Assembly: GCA_029204225.1 (NCBI GenBank)
Contig: CM055106.1
Coordinates: 20,963,285 to 21,027,284 of the forward strand
Length of the DNA stretch: 64,000 nucleotides
Origin: Diphasiastrum complanatum
Lineage: Eukaryota; Streptophyta; Lycopodiopsida; Lycopodiales; Lycopodiaceae
Reading direction: 5' to 3'
A program made the translations under genes and the position numbers. Of this stretch, positions 51,156 to 62,680 are shown one piece after another. The notes beneath the pieces were generated by a model. That model made no database searches and was not told the DNA's origin. It worked only from the letters and a program-made list of their open reading frames with translations. Position 1 is the first letter of the stretch, and each line of letters begins with the position of its first letter.

Positions 51156-53905
51156 CCAGGTGCCGCACAAGAAAGAAGTCGAGCTTGATGCAATGCCGAA
51201 GGAGCCTCAGAGAGCATGCTGGAAAGGGTTTGCTTGTGCATGCGCCAAGAGGGTCTCTTGCAGATGATCACAGCTGAAAGTGAGAAGTTGTTCAAAAGGA
51301 GGAAGACAAGTTTGGGTAGAGAGGGAGAGGAGCTCTCGCGCAACGATGAGGAGGTGCTGGAAAGGCAGAGAATCACTATCCACATGAGCAATGCAATCCG
51401 CCAAGAAAGGGCAAAAGCCAAAGAAGAACCGAGAAGACAAAGCAGGGGCGACAAGAGCCCAGCTCCCAAGAAAAGCTGTAGGTGCAGAAGAAACCATAGA
51501 GAGAAGACCCACACCTCCACAAGAAATGGGTAACCGAGCCTGGTTCCGAGCTGAAAGGGTCTCCACACCATCCAAAGAACCTATGTTTACCAAAATCTTT
51601 TATGTCAATATATAGTTTTCTTGTCACTATATGGTCATTTTGTATCATTGAGAGTCCAACATACTTGGCTCACTATTGTGATTATCTTTGTTGTTGGTTT
51701 TTTATGTTTATGGAGTTATAAGGATAATTTGAGTGAAAGGATGACAGGTAGATAGTCTATCCCCATTTCTTTCTTCAAAATGGCTGAATATTATCATAAA
51801 AGGCGGCCAAAAACATCCATAATAGAGCTATCAAAGGAAGAGAGAAGATGCAAAGAGTTCTGAGTAGGGGGGAAAGTCTGCAGCAGATAAGAAGGACGTT
51901 GGATAAAGCAAGATGTCAAGATGCCAAACACGACCTGAGTGTCGCCCAATCGGGGAAGCAAATCTGAATGAGCAACATCCTCCTAGAGAGCCTCACCAAG
52001 AAAAGCGGAGTGGAAGGAAACAGACCCAAAAGGAACACTGAGCTGCTCAGAGAAATGATGAAATGCAAGGACCATTGTAGGAGCAGGACCAACAATATGA
52101 GTGTCATCAGCAACCGAAGGAAATAAGGAGAAGGGAAAGGCCTCTGCAGAAGCTTGAAGTGCACGGAAATGAGCCAAGGCGAAAAAAAGATCACCTTGAC
52201 GAATACCTGCTGCAGACTGGATAGTAGAAAGATCCCCAGAGCGCACATGGTGACTGTAAAAGAGAGGAGTCTCAGTAGCATAAAACAACCGCACAAATGG
52301 GATAAGCTGAGCCAACTCACCACTAGTCGCGCGCAGCTCCTAAAAGATTGCAGCTCTAGAAACAGAGTTAAAAGCATTGGAAACATCCACTTGGAGAACA
52401 ACCCAGTTAGGATGGAGATCGAGGGTGGCATGCAAACCATGAATGACAGCTTCACAGCCGCCAGGAGTAGAGACGCCAAACTGATGAGGGAGACAAAAAT
52501 CTGTTGAAACTGAAAACAGATAGAGCGACTAACAAGACGGAGGAGGACTTTGCCAATAGCGATGGGACGGATGCCACCCGAGGCTTTAGTCATGGCGATC
52601 AAACGAGACGCAGACAAAAGACATGCAACAGAAGAAGGAATGTGACCAGAGGCGATAAAAGAATAGACCTAAAAGAGTTGAACAAAGCCACTAGGAAAGT
52701 CCTCAGGTGAAAAGCAATCACGAAGGTGTTCATAGACCAAACCGGAGGGACCACCAACAGCAAGACGAGGACTACGATGGAAGGCACGAGAGAAAGAAGC
52801 ACGATCAAGCACCAAGTCAACATCAGACACAAAGTCCTCCACAAACAAGGGAAGAATGCCTTCAGAAATAGGATGAAGAGCTTGGAGAGCAGCAACAGTA
52901 TCAGCAGAAGAGGGAGCGGGTGTGAGAGGAACTAAAGCTCGAGCTGTGCGAGAATACTCACCAACTTGCCCAAAATGTAGGATGCGACGTGGAGAGGTGG
53001 GGTGCCTTGAGGTTGAAAGTCCTGTGAGTTGCGAGCAGCAAGTGCCTGACAACGAGCAAAGTGTTCATCATGAAGCGTTTCTCAGTCTCCTGATAGAAAG
53101 CGACGAAGGCGAGCACGAGTTTCTCTATGACCAGCATCCTCACCCCTCGGAGGGAGTACTAGACACCAAAGAGAAAAAAGAAAAAACAAATTCTAAGCCG
53201 CAATGTCAAAGGGGTCAATAGCCAAGCGATCAAGAGAAAGACGCATAACAACTTGAGTTTCACGACGGAAAGCGAGAGGAATATGAAAGTAGAGCCTTGG
53301 ATGAGGAAAGCCCAAGTGAAAAGCTTCGAGGGCGTCAAGGGAAGAAATCCAAGACCAAGCTGAAGCAGAGGGCGAATGGGGTGCTGAAAGAGGAGGGCGA
53401 TCTTGAGACGACTGAAGCAGCGCAGGACAAGAACGCTGGTGACGGGCAAGACCTTCTCTAGGAGAGAAGAAACGACCACAAGCATGACAAGGAACCCGTT
53501 CAGGGGGTTGAGAAGGGCAATGCAGCAAGGGTCGAAGGAGGTTCACAACCAAGCGAGGGGACAATAATGCCATGGGAAGAGGTGGGCGAAGGAGGAACAG
53601 AGGGTGATGAGGCAAGCGTGGAACCCAACACAGCCTGACGCGAACAAGGAGGGGAGTCTGGAGGGGGAGAAATTGTTGAAACAAGTCGTTTGAGACCGAG
53701 AGGACAAAGTTGGGAGATGTCCGAAGCCATGAGAACAATTGTACAAAAAGGGATCCCTGTGTTGCTTTTCTACGAATAACACTTCCAAAAAAAAGTATCA
53801 ACAAACTGCTCGCTAGATTCTGTTGCAAACGTCCGCTCCTTTCCTGCGCCTTCAACTTTGGAACGTTCTGTCTGTTGAGAACAAGACAGATTGAAGCAAA
53901 CACAG
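51156..53905 (-). pseudogene. LINE-type non-LTR retrotransposon, inverted and broken
   Basis: On the minus strand, from 53905, a C2H2 zinc finger 'CHACGRFFSPREGLARHQRSC' (minus the last residues; about 53510-53430) is followed by a 'PRLAVGGPSGLVYEHLRDCF' block. RT comes next ('TKASGGIRPIAIGKVLLRLV', 'DLSTIQSAAGIRQGDLFF', active site 'VADDTHIVGPA' near 52085). A C-terminal region with 'FLGSWALVAPALSSRF' parallels the plus-strand LINE at 56.1 kb. Several frameshifts break it. It ends exactly at the chromovirus 3' LTR in the middle of its C-terminal domain, so the chromovirus inserted here and the far side was later lost. Confidence 0.8.
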
Positions 53906-54419
53906 CAGCAGATTTTCAGATATCAGACGCATGAACAGAGGAACGCGCCTAAGAAAGGCAGCTCTAAATAAAACCCCCTGAATTCTGGCCAGTCGGTTGC
54001 TTAGAGCCGTTCTTATTACCGCAATTTCAACGAGTGATCCCACAAACTTCAGACCCTTAATGCCTGACTGAGCAACCAAAATACCCAGTAGTCTTCGGAC
54101 AGACTTCAATCCCCCATACTTTCGTTTCCTTTTACGAGAAATTTGATTACTATCTTCTGCTTTGCTGCCGGATCCGCGAGAAGCGTATTTCCATCATCGC
54201 GTCATGATCCTTAACCAATCACGTGGACACTTTCTGGGCACTAACAAGGCCTGAGCGTCTAAACAAACTTACGCAACTTGTAGAAATCCTCAGCACTCTG
54301 CTTTTCTCCTGGGTTCTCTTGCGATCTGTCCTGGACCAGTAAATCGTGCGATCTGTCCTGGACTTGAAAATCGATTGTCCTTCCTGTGAGCAAGCAGAAT
54401 AGTCTAACTTCAGCGAATG
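53906..54419. other. Unassigned stretch
   Basis: No coding sequence is recognised between the LINE and the P450 remnant. Short minus-strand frames show no motif. Confidence 0.35.
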
Positions 54420-55859
54420 GATGTGGCTGCTCTCCAATAGAAACCTTTCTGGATAGAAGTCCAAGGGCCTCTTCTAAACATTAGGGTCACGGCCTATAGC
54501 CCATGCATTCACGAATACTCTTGTACCTCGTGGTATCTTGTATTCACCGATTTTGCAACTCTCCAAAGACTCGCGAGGGATGAGCATTGGAGCTACTGGA
54601 TGAAGCCGGAAGGTTTCCTTCACAATCGCACGCAGAAACTTGAGCTCTGATATGTCACTCTCCTCTACTTTTCGAGAGTAGCCTACTGCACATTCTATCT
54701 CAGCTTGAGCTTGTTTGAGAAGCGTTGGATTGCGCAGTAGCTCCGCCATTGCCCAACTCAGAGTGTGAGACGACGTATCTGAGCTTCCTAGGAACATATC
54801 CTGCAAGAACTCCAAGTCAAATCAATTTCATCAATGGAATGAAATGCGATCTCCAACGGTATCTTATAAGTAACAATTTACAGCTTTAAACTCCATAGTT
54901 TCTTGACTAGCAATTCTTTTATTTAGCATCATTCGTGAAACGACGTTGAGTCTTGTGGCGGAAAACTTTCCAGAAATATCTACAGTACCTCCGGATGTGA
55001 GCAGAGCACAAATTTCCTCCATTCTAATATTCTTTTGTTCCTCTAGTCTCCTAGGTGTAAAAATCTGCAACGTGCATTCTTTCTCTTTAGACTCCATTCA
55101 TTTACGTACCGTACTATGGAAATTTTGCTCGGTAAAGATTTCCAGAAATTTTTTAGGCGAGGCCCCTCTGAAAAAAATTTTGAAAATTTTTACCTGGCAA
55201 AATGGCCTCTGCCTGGTCCATTCCATTGCGTAATGGATTTTTGGACCCTTTTTAAACCAATCCTCTGTTGCCATGTGGCAGGCGCAAGCAGAATCAGCAC
55301 TAAAAAATTTTGAGACCAATCCGATGCTGCCACGTGGCAGACGCAGGCAAAATTTGCACTAATTTTTAAAACAAGTGACTATTCTGCTTTTAAATTTGTT
55401 CAGAAATGGGCAGAATAGTCACCAAAAATCCATTACGTAAGTAAAGAACGCTATGGTAGCCCCATCATACAACATGTATTTGACTGCGGGGGTGCTTGGA
55501 CGGATGCAAGAACGTGATCATGAACTTTGAGGACCTCTTTTGCCATGTCAGATGAGGAGACTACCAGAGTTGGAATTGAGCCAAGGCCTTCAAAGGTACA
55601 TGAGTGGACCATATTTCTTTGAAAGCTCGTGGAAAAACTGGTGAGGAAGCATGCCCATCTGATGCATATTTCCCAGCACGGGTATAGAACGAGGACCCGG
55701 GGGCAACGATATTTGCAAGCTTCGCCGTTGCTTTTGGACATATAACCAGTAAGTTAATGCTACTACAAGTATTGCCACTGCCACTTTGACTTCAGAATGA
55801 AAACCAAACAATGAATTCATAACTCTAGCAGCAACATCACCATTTTGAAAACTAAACAT
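54420..55859 (-). pseudogene. Cytochrome P450 pseudogene (CYP71-clan-like)
   Basis: P450s are haem mono-oxygenases of the ER membrane. From the ATG at 55859 (minus) there is a hydrophobic anchor ('VAVAILVVALTYWLYVQKQ'), the hinge 'SLPPGPRSIPVLGNMHQMG' and 'FFHELSKKYGPLMYL'. One-base shifts near 55590 and 55515 follow. An insertion at 55103-55439 then splits the 'FTYVNEW' segment. Sequence resumes with 'QIFTPRRLEEQKNIRMEEI' and stops near residue 180. About 100 residues (helices F-G) are missing before the next part: I-helix 'DMFLGSSDTSSHTLSWAM', K-helix ExxR in 'VKETFRLHP' and 'RVFVNAWAIGRDPNV', then a TAG for Trp. The haem-binding Cys loop is absent. It is clearly dead. Confidence 0.85.
55103..55439. 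mobile_element. Small insertion in P450 exon, flanked by tacgta
   Basis: The P450 reading frame is interrupted by about 331 bp bordered by tacgta on both sides (55103-55108 and 55434-55439). Inside, a perfect 16-bp inverted pair lies at about 55230 (CGTAATGGATTTTTGG) and 55422-55437. A diverged tandem pair of about 58 bp (55258-55370) shares 'ccaatcc' and the 'tggca(g)' / 'gcgcaagca' words. It is non-coding, MITE-like in size; the class is undetermined. Confidence 0.6.
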
Positions 55860-55989
55860 TTTGGAGTAATGGAACGTTTGAGCATACAAACACAATTGGA
55901 TGATCTGCACGCTGCTACCAGGCGTGACGCAGTGCATGCAACATTCTACGTTGCGTTTCTCCTTCACCTCACATATTATCCTTACTTCA

Positions 55990-56923
55990 GGATTTTGATG
56001 ATACTTTACTGGGCGTATTTGGTCACCTTTTGGGGCCAGGAACCTTTGACACTTGTGAAGGTCAGTTTTCTAAGGAGCAAATTTCTCTTCATGCCTCCTC
56101 TGGTGGTGTTTGCCTAGTATCTACTGCCTGCATTGCACTAGTTGCTTTTCTCGGAAGTTGGGCTCTTGTTGCCTCTGCACTAGTTTCTAGGTTTCATCAG
56201 GGTAACCAGCCTCTTCTTCTTGATACGGTGGCTCACGTGGAGACTGCCAATTTGTCTTTTCAACACGCTCTTCGCACTGCTCGAGATTTACTTCCACCAC
56301 TTGTACGGCCTTTTGTGCCTCCCTTTGAATCTTTGGTGACAAATCAACGACTGGTTTTTTAGAAGACTATTATGGAGCATCTTCACTCTTATTCCTTCGG
56401 TCAACTTATCAATGATTCACCTTCTGATGCAGTTCGAGCTCGTCTTCTTTCTAGTGTTGGTCCAAGTGCAGGGGCTTGGCTGGTTGCACGTCCAGTTCTT
56501 CCACTATTGCGACTCAACAATGAGTTGTTTCTAATTGCCCTTCGAACCAGATTGGGAATTCCACATCCAATTAAGTTAATTGGTCTCTCTAAGTGCTCAT
56601 GTGGGCATGTGTTGGATTCCTTGGGTACTCATCTTATGGTGCCCCTCAGGTGGAGAACATATTGTTTCACATGACTCCATTCATGATAGATACCCTTGTT
56701 GCTATTGCTCATGATAGTGGATTTCATGTCGTTCGAGAATAGACACACATTTTACTAGGGACTTCTTCGCAATCTTCTCGACGACGAGTTGACCTTGTTC
56801 TCTCGCGTGTTGGAATTCGTACTCTAGGAGATGTTGTCATTGTTGATCCCTCTCATCAGGACCTCCTACGTCATTCTTCTACGACACAAGGGGCCGCTGC
56901 ATCTCACGCAACTCAAAAAAAAG
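55990..56923 (+). pseudogene. LINE C-terminal region, 5'-truncated, left half
   Basis: This is the post-RT C-terminal domain of the same LINE group as 51.2-53.9 kb: 'VAFLGSWALVASALVSRFHQ', then after frame changes 'SAGAWLVARPVLPLL', 'ALRTRLGIPHP' and 'CSCGHVLDSLGTHL'. Further decayed sequence reads '(R)RVDLVLSRVGIRTLGDVVI'. Copia inserts at 56923, and the LINE continues at 62676 in the same orientation. 5' truncation is usual for LINEs. Confidence 0.8.
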
Positions 56924-58060
56924 TGTTGGATTTATCTCCTCTACTCTCCTAAATCCTATTTTAATCTGCCTCCATTCATGTTGTTGTATTTTACTTGTGT
57001 TGTCGCACAGTCTGCATATTTACATGTAGAATAAGACAAGCGAATAAAACGCGACTGTCTGCATAAATACAAGTAAATTTTCAAAGGCAAAAAAGGTGAA
57101 AAAAATGACACTGTGTTTTTTGACGTGATTTGTGACAGGCGAAAAAGGTGACACTATCCTACAAATGCTGAAAGTGCCCTTATAGAAAAGCGAAGGTACC
57201 CTATAAATCAATTTTTAAGGCATTTGTCAGAGTGTCACATTTTTCACAACAACGTTAACTTCAACAATGGCTTACGTCGTGGCCTTCTCACGCTCATCCC
57301 ATGCACTGTGCAATCAGATTTGACAATGATAGCAGCCACCCACGATCTCCCACAGACAGCACATCCACTTTTGTACTTTCTTCATCTGCACACCTGTAAA
57401 TTTGTGTATATATTGAATACCATCTACGTATTCAAACAAGCAAAAAGTGTGAAGGACTGTGAAGCATAACAACATCAAAACAAAACATCACTGATAATTA
57501 GAGACAGACATTGTAAATGCTTTCACGCATCAATTCTTTTCTTCCAGATGTATTGTCAATAATAGGTTCATCACTTTTACAGATTGTGTGATTAGCTTTG
57601 TGAAGCACGTGGTTACGTCCGCTATTGTCTTGTGCTCACCTGCATTATTGACTTGTATATTTCGCTATACTTAATCTGATTACAGCTCTGTTTGTTCTGC
57701 GATTATATTTGTGTCAATATTGCAATGCTTTTCTACATTCTGTCTAACTTTCTTATTGCTTAATCTGGTAGTCTACTCTTCGCAAATTATTATTAGTCTA
57801 GCTGTTCGCGACAAATTATCTTTTTGATGTTTAGATGCTTAATGTTTGGCTACATAATCAGATCGAACGTGATTTCTATCAATAATATTCTGTTCGAGTC
57901 TGATAGGCGTAGTCATGCTTGAGGAAAGAGTGAGATAGCTTATTCCGCTACGCACGAACATTTTCCATTCGAGTTCATTTCTTTTCGAGTTTCGAGTTCG
58001 CTTCTTTTCGTGTTCGTCTCTTTTCGAGTTATCTTGGTTCCACACCTCCTCTTTCCAACA
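56924..58060 (+). mobile_element. Copia B 5' LTR
   Basis: 1,137 bp, ending ...TTTCCAACA next to the primer-binding site TGGTATCAAAGC (58061-58072), a one-base variant of the initiator tRNA-Met complement. Near its end, units of 'cttttcgagtt' recur at about 57960-58030. Confidence 0.9.
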
Positions 58061-58216
58061 TGGTATCAAAGCTATTTTCTGTAGCCTGATAAGCTTCCAC
58101 AATAACAAGACTCTACTAGCCGATAGAGTAATTGTCTTCTTGTTCTATAATTTAGCACCAGATTTCCATACTTAAATCACTGATAGTTATTCCTATCACC
58201 TAGACTAATCTTCCAC

Positions 58217-58985
58217 ATGGATTTCCAAGAGAAAGCCAGTCCTATCATGGACAAGCTTGATGGAGCCAATTACCATCTATGGAAAACAGTGCTAATGGCT
58301 AAGAAGTTGTATGACGTTGTTATAGGTGCAGAAGGGAAACCCGAAGCTGACGACGCATCAATCTCCAGATGGAAGCTGAAGGATGGAAAGGCATTGGCGT
58401 TGATCATCCTCAACATTTCAGATACTCAGATCGACCATGTATCCGAAGCCCAAACATCCAAATAAGTCTGGGACATCTTGAGCACATTATACGAAGTGAG
58501 ATATACAGCTGCCAAGCTACATCTCAAGAAGAAATTTTACTCCCTCAAGATGGCGAACAATGATTCCCTGCAGAGTCATATATTCAAGAACCTGTTGAAG
58601 CAAATGGCCACTGTCGGATCTATCATAGACGATCAAGACATAGTGATGCAACTGCTTACAAGTTTGCCAAACTCATACGACAACTGGGTGATGATAATCA
58701 CGACACATCCAGACTGACTCTTTCGAGATTCATTACAATGTTGTTGCAAGAAGACACGCGGAGGAACGAAACCTCTAGTTCCTCAGCTGATTTTCAGGCC
58801 TTGTACACCAACAAAAGCACAACTAAGCAACAGAAGAAAAAAGGTCCAAAGCAATCAAAGCAAGCCTAGAAACCAACACAGAAGAACAGTCAAATCCACA
58901 GACAAAGAAGAAGCTGTTCTGCAGATACTGCAAACGAAACAACCACGAGATTCAAGATTGCCGGATATTACAAGCTAAGAACAAC
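58217..58985 (+). pseudogene. Copia B gag with zinc knuckle
   Basis: The ATG at 58217 opens the Gag ('MDKLDGANYHLWKTVLMAKK'). A TAA at 58463-58465 interrupts it and it continues in frame as 'VWDILSTLYEVRYTAAKLHL' and 'LTSLPNSYDNWVMIITTHPD'. A CCHC knuckle 'CRYCKRNNHEIQDCRILQ' follows at about 58920-58970. More stops lie near 58717 and 58869. CAA to TAA explains the first stop. Confidence 0.85.
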
Positions 58986-59468
58986 AGCAAGGAATAGTCG
59001 AATCAAGTGGCCAATGCAGCTACAGAAGCTCCACAGCCCATTCAAGAAGCAGATCATGATGCCTTCATGACCAGCCATCAAGGAGCATCCAGCGACAGTT
59101 CTTGGTTCCTGGATTCCGGTGCCACTCAGCACATGACCAGCCTCATTGGTTGTTTCAAGTCCTATACACCCTACAGTGCCAACAAATACGTTCACCTTGG
59201 CGATAATAGCACAAAAGCTATTAAAGGTAAATGTACTATAAGATTGAGCTTTGCAAATAATCAATCTAAGCTACTTTCTAAAGTCTTGTATGTACCCAAT
59301 TTATCTATAAATCTGCTCTCTGTAAGTAGAATCACATATCTAGGACATAAAGTAGAATTCGAATGTGATCGGTGCAAGGTAGTTGATAGGACAGGCAAGA
59401 TCCTAGCACTCGGAAAGAGGTATGGATACTTGTATAGATTAATTCATTGTTTTTCTGCCTCTAGTTAG
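58986..59468 (+). pseudogene. Copia B protease
   Basis: The protease signature 'SWFLDSGATQHMTS' lies at about 59100-59145, followed by 'VLYVPNLSINLLSVSRIT'. It is preceded by a TAG near 58996 and ends in a TAG at 59466. This is the copia-type retropepsin that releases the enzymes. Confidence 0.85.
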
Positions 59469-60430
59469 GCGCTCAATACTTCTATTCATACAAAGAAAAG
59501 TTTACTTTGGCATTATAGACTTGGTCACTTGAATCATGTTGTTGTATCTAAACATTCTATTGTTCTTGATCTAGAATATCCTAGTGATAAAGTCGAGTTA
59601 CCTATCTGTCAAGACTGTTTAGTTGGTAAACAGACTAGGAAACCATTTAAATCAAGCCATCAACACACTACTAGAGGATTGTTAGACATTGTGCATTCAG
59701 ACATTTGTGGCCCGATGAAAAATCCTTCTTTGAAGGATGCAAAGTACTTTATAACTTTTATTGATGAATTATCCAAAAGGACTATGGTGTACTTTATCAT
59801 GAAGAAATCAGAAGCTTTCAATTGCTTCAAAATCTTCAAGGAGTGTGTAGAAAAAGAGACTGGAAGGACGATCAAGGCCTTAAGGTCAGACAATGGTGGA
59901 GAGTACATCTCTATTGAATCTAAGGAGTACTGCCAGAGCAAAGACATTGAACAGCAGTTCATCACTCCTTACAGTCCTCAGTCAAATGGCTTAGTCGAGA
60001 GGAAGAACTGTACTCTAGTTGAATCAGCTAAATTTATGCTAGAGCATGCATCGCTGCCCAAGAGCTTCTAGGCCGAAGTTGTCTCCACTGCAGCTTACAT
60101 CCAGAACATATGTTCGACCAAGGCCCTCTAAGATAAAACACCCCATGAGGTGTGGACAAGCTCTAAGCCTTCTGTGAAGAACCTAAGAGTGTTCGGATGC
60201 GTTGCCTACGCATAGATCCCAAAAGACACGAGGAAGAAATTCGACTTCCAAGGTCTCAAGACCATCTTGATTGGATATTTTTCATTTGATAACACATACA
60301 AGTTGTATGATCCCGATACCTAGCAAATCTTGTACAGCCAGGATATAGTCTTTATCGAGGATCAGTTCGTCGACATCAAAGACAAAGATATAGTTCCAGG
60401 AGAACCTTCATCACCTGCCATTGACACGAC
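59469..60430 (+). pseudogene. Copia B integrase
   Basis: The pre-integrase zinc region ('LWHYRLGHLNH', 'CQDCLVGKQTRKPF') and the catalytic core ('VHSDICGPMKNPS', 'LRSDNGGEYIS', 'YSPQSNGLVERKN') are all legible. Then come 'KTPHEVW', 'LRVFGCVAYA' and the 'GYFSFDNTYKLYDPDT' end block. Stops at about 60069 (Trp to TAG), 60129, 60211 and 60321 break it; most fit C-to-T or G-to-A. Confidence 0.85.
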
Positions 60431-61806
60431 TATCCGAGCTTCAGGCTCAAGTGTCCATTGTCGACCCACTATTTGACAGTGAATCAGACGAAGAGTTGCT
60501 GCTACCCAGCAACAAGTCCCAGGAGTCGTTCATCAGTCGATTCCTCCCAGAAGATCAAGCCGAGTGCGCACACAGCCCACAAGGTATACTCATGAGTCTG
60601 CATATCTCTTGATACATGAACCGACAATAGTCAAAGAGGCACTCAGCCAACCAGACTCTGATCTCTGGAGAGAAGCCATGGATAGAGAGTATTCCTCTCT
60701 AATCAAAAACCAGATGTGGTCACTAGTCAAAGTTCCTATTGGCTGCAATATCATTGATTGCAAATGGATCTTCAAGATCAAGTACAATGTCAATGGAGCA
60801 ATTGATTGAAGGAAGACAAGACTGGTAACACGAGGATTCACTCAGATCCCCAACGTCGACTACAGTGAGACTTTCAGTCCAATAGTCAAGCATTCATCGA
60901 TCCGAGCCCTCCTATCATATGATGTAGCTGCCGACCTCAAAGTGCATTAACTTGATGTGCAAACAGCTTATCTGAATGGAGTTATACAAGAAGACATCTA
61001 CATGATCCAACCCGGAAGGATATGTTTTGGAAGGTATGAAGAATCATGTCTGTAAACTCCATAAGACACTCTACGGCTTCAAATAGTCTGCCAGAGCTTA
61101 ATTTCAGAGGATCAACACGTTCCTCATCGAACAAGGTTTCCAACCAAGCACTGTTGATTGCAATGTCTATTCCAAGTCGGTGCAGCAATCCTTCATTATC
61201 ATCACCTTATACGTGGATAATATGTTGCTTTTCAGCAACAATGCCAATTTGGTCAAGGATTCTAAACAGATGTTGCTTTATGAGTTCGACATGACTGATC
61301 TGGCCGAAGCTCACTTCTGTCTAGACATTCAAATCCGCAGAGACAGAGCGAGACGACTTATCTATATCACTCAAAAAAGGTATCTTCATAATGTTCTTGA
61401 CAGATACAATCTAATGAATTGTAAGTTAGCTCACTCACCAATGGATCCAGACTTGCATTTGTCAAAGGACCAATGTCCCCAGACCAAGCAGGAAGAGGAG
61501 CAGATGAGAGAGTATTCTTATCGATCGATACTTGGATCTCTCATATACACAATGGTTTGTACAAGACCTAACATCTCTTTTGCAGTAAGCTCACTCAGCC
61601 AATATATGGCTAATCCTGGCATTACCCATTGGAAGGCTCTCATAAGGGTCATGAGGTATATTCGAACTACCATCGACCAGTGCATCTGCTATGGAGAAGT
61701 CAGCAACAACAATCTTCATCAGCTCGGTGAATATTCTGATGCGAGCTGGGGAGAAGATGTAGACAATTGTAAGTCCACATCTGGATTTACATTCTTCTTC
61801 AACGGC
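60431..61806 (+). pseudogene. Copia B reverse transcriptase and truncated RNase H
   Basis: RT starts at 'QPDSDLWREAMDREYSSLIK' and passes 'CKWIFKIKYNVNGAID', 'LDVQTAYLNGVIQEDIYM' and 'ITLYVDNMLLFSNN'. The catalytic YVDD box reads YVDN, which would disable polymerisation. The last block 'YSDASWGEDVDNCKSTSGFT' is RNase H. It stops after 'FFFNGG', where the sequence jumps into LTR. Stops at about 60808, 60948, 61082 and 61100 are mostly CAA/CAG/TGG/CGA derived. Confidence 0.85.
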
Positions 61807-62675
61807 GGTACCCTATAAATCAATTTTTAAGGCATTTGTCAGAGTGTCACATTTTTTGCATTTTCATCAACGTTAACTTTAACAATGGCTTACGTCGCGG
61901 CCTTTTCACGCTCATCCCATGCACTGTGCAATCAGATTTGACAACGACAACAGCCACCCACGATCTCTCATAGACAACACATCCACTTTTGTATTTTCTT
62001 CATCTGCGCACCTGTAAAATTGTGTATATATTGAATACCATCTACGTATTCAAACAAGCAAAAAGTGTGAAGGAGTGTGAAGCATAACAACATCAGAACA
62101 AAACATCACTGATAATTAGAGACAAACACTGTAGATGCTTTCGTGCATCAATTCTTTTCTTCCAGATGTATTGTCAATAATAGGTTCATCACGTTTACAG
62201 ATTGTGTGATTAGCTTTGTGAAGCACGCAGTTACGTCCGCTATTGTCTTGTGCTCACCTATATATTTCGCTATACTTAATCTGATTATAGCTCTGTTTGT
62301 TCTGCGTTTAGATTTGTGTCAATATTGCAATGCTTTTCTACATTTTGTCTGACTTTCTTATTGCTTAATCTGGTAGTCTGCTCTTCGCAAATTATTATTA
62401 GTCTAGTTGTTCGCGACTAATATTTTGTCTAGCTGTTCACGACAAATTATCTTTTTGATGTTTTGATGCTTAATGTTTGGCTACGTAATCAGATCGAACG
62501 TGACTTCTATCACTAATGTTCTATTCGAGTCTGATAGGCGTAGTCATGCTTGAGAAAAGAGTGAAATAGCTTATTCCGCTACGCACGAACATTTTCTATT
62601 CGAGTTTCGAGTTTGCTTCTTTTCGTGTTCATCTCTTTTTGAGTTATCTTGGTTTCAGACCCCATCTTTCCAACA
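61807..62675 (+). mobile_element. Copia B 3' LTR, left end deleted
   Basis: 869 bp matching the 5' LTR from about 57195 onward, with scattered differences and a duplicated 'ttgttcgcgac' block near 62406-62445. The first ~271 bp, the polypurine tract and the RNase H end are gone. GGTA(CC) is shared at the join. Confidence 0.85.
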
Positions 62676-62680
62676 AAAAG

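Larger units (their letters stand above)
56919..62680 (+). mobile_element. Copia element family B inside a LINE
   Basis: A 5,752-bp element (56924-62675) starts TGTTGGA and ends TCCAACA. The target-site duplication aaaag lies at 56919-56923 and 62676-62680. The 5' LTR is 56924-58060 (1,137 bp). The 3' LTR is only 61807-62675, because a deletion joined RNase H directly to LTR position ~272. Flanking LINE coding sequence matches up across the insertion. Confidence 0.9.

Noticed and set aside
51216-51615. Plus-strand ORFs rich in Arg/Lys
   Set aside because: Shadows of the minus-strand LINE, which has recognisable homology in the opposite direction.
58463-61102. Reassigned TAA/TAG codons
   Set aside because: The Gag-X frame of about 1,024 codons ends normally and has no internal TAA/TAG/TGA, so stop codons work as stops here; mutation explains the interruptions.
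61046-61294. 82-codon plus-strand ORF near 61.1 kb
   Set aside because: Out-of-frame reading of copia RT.
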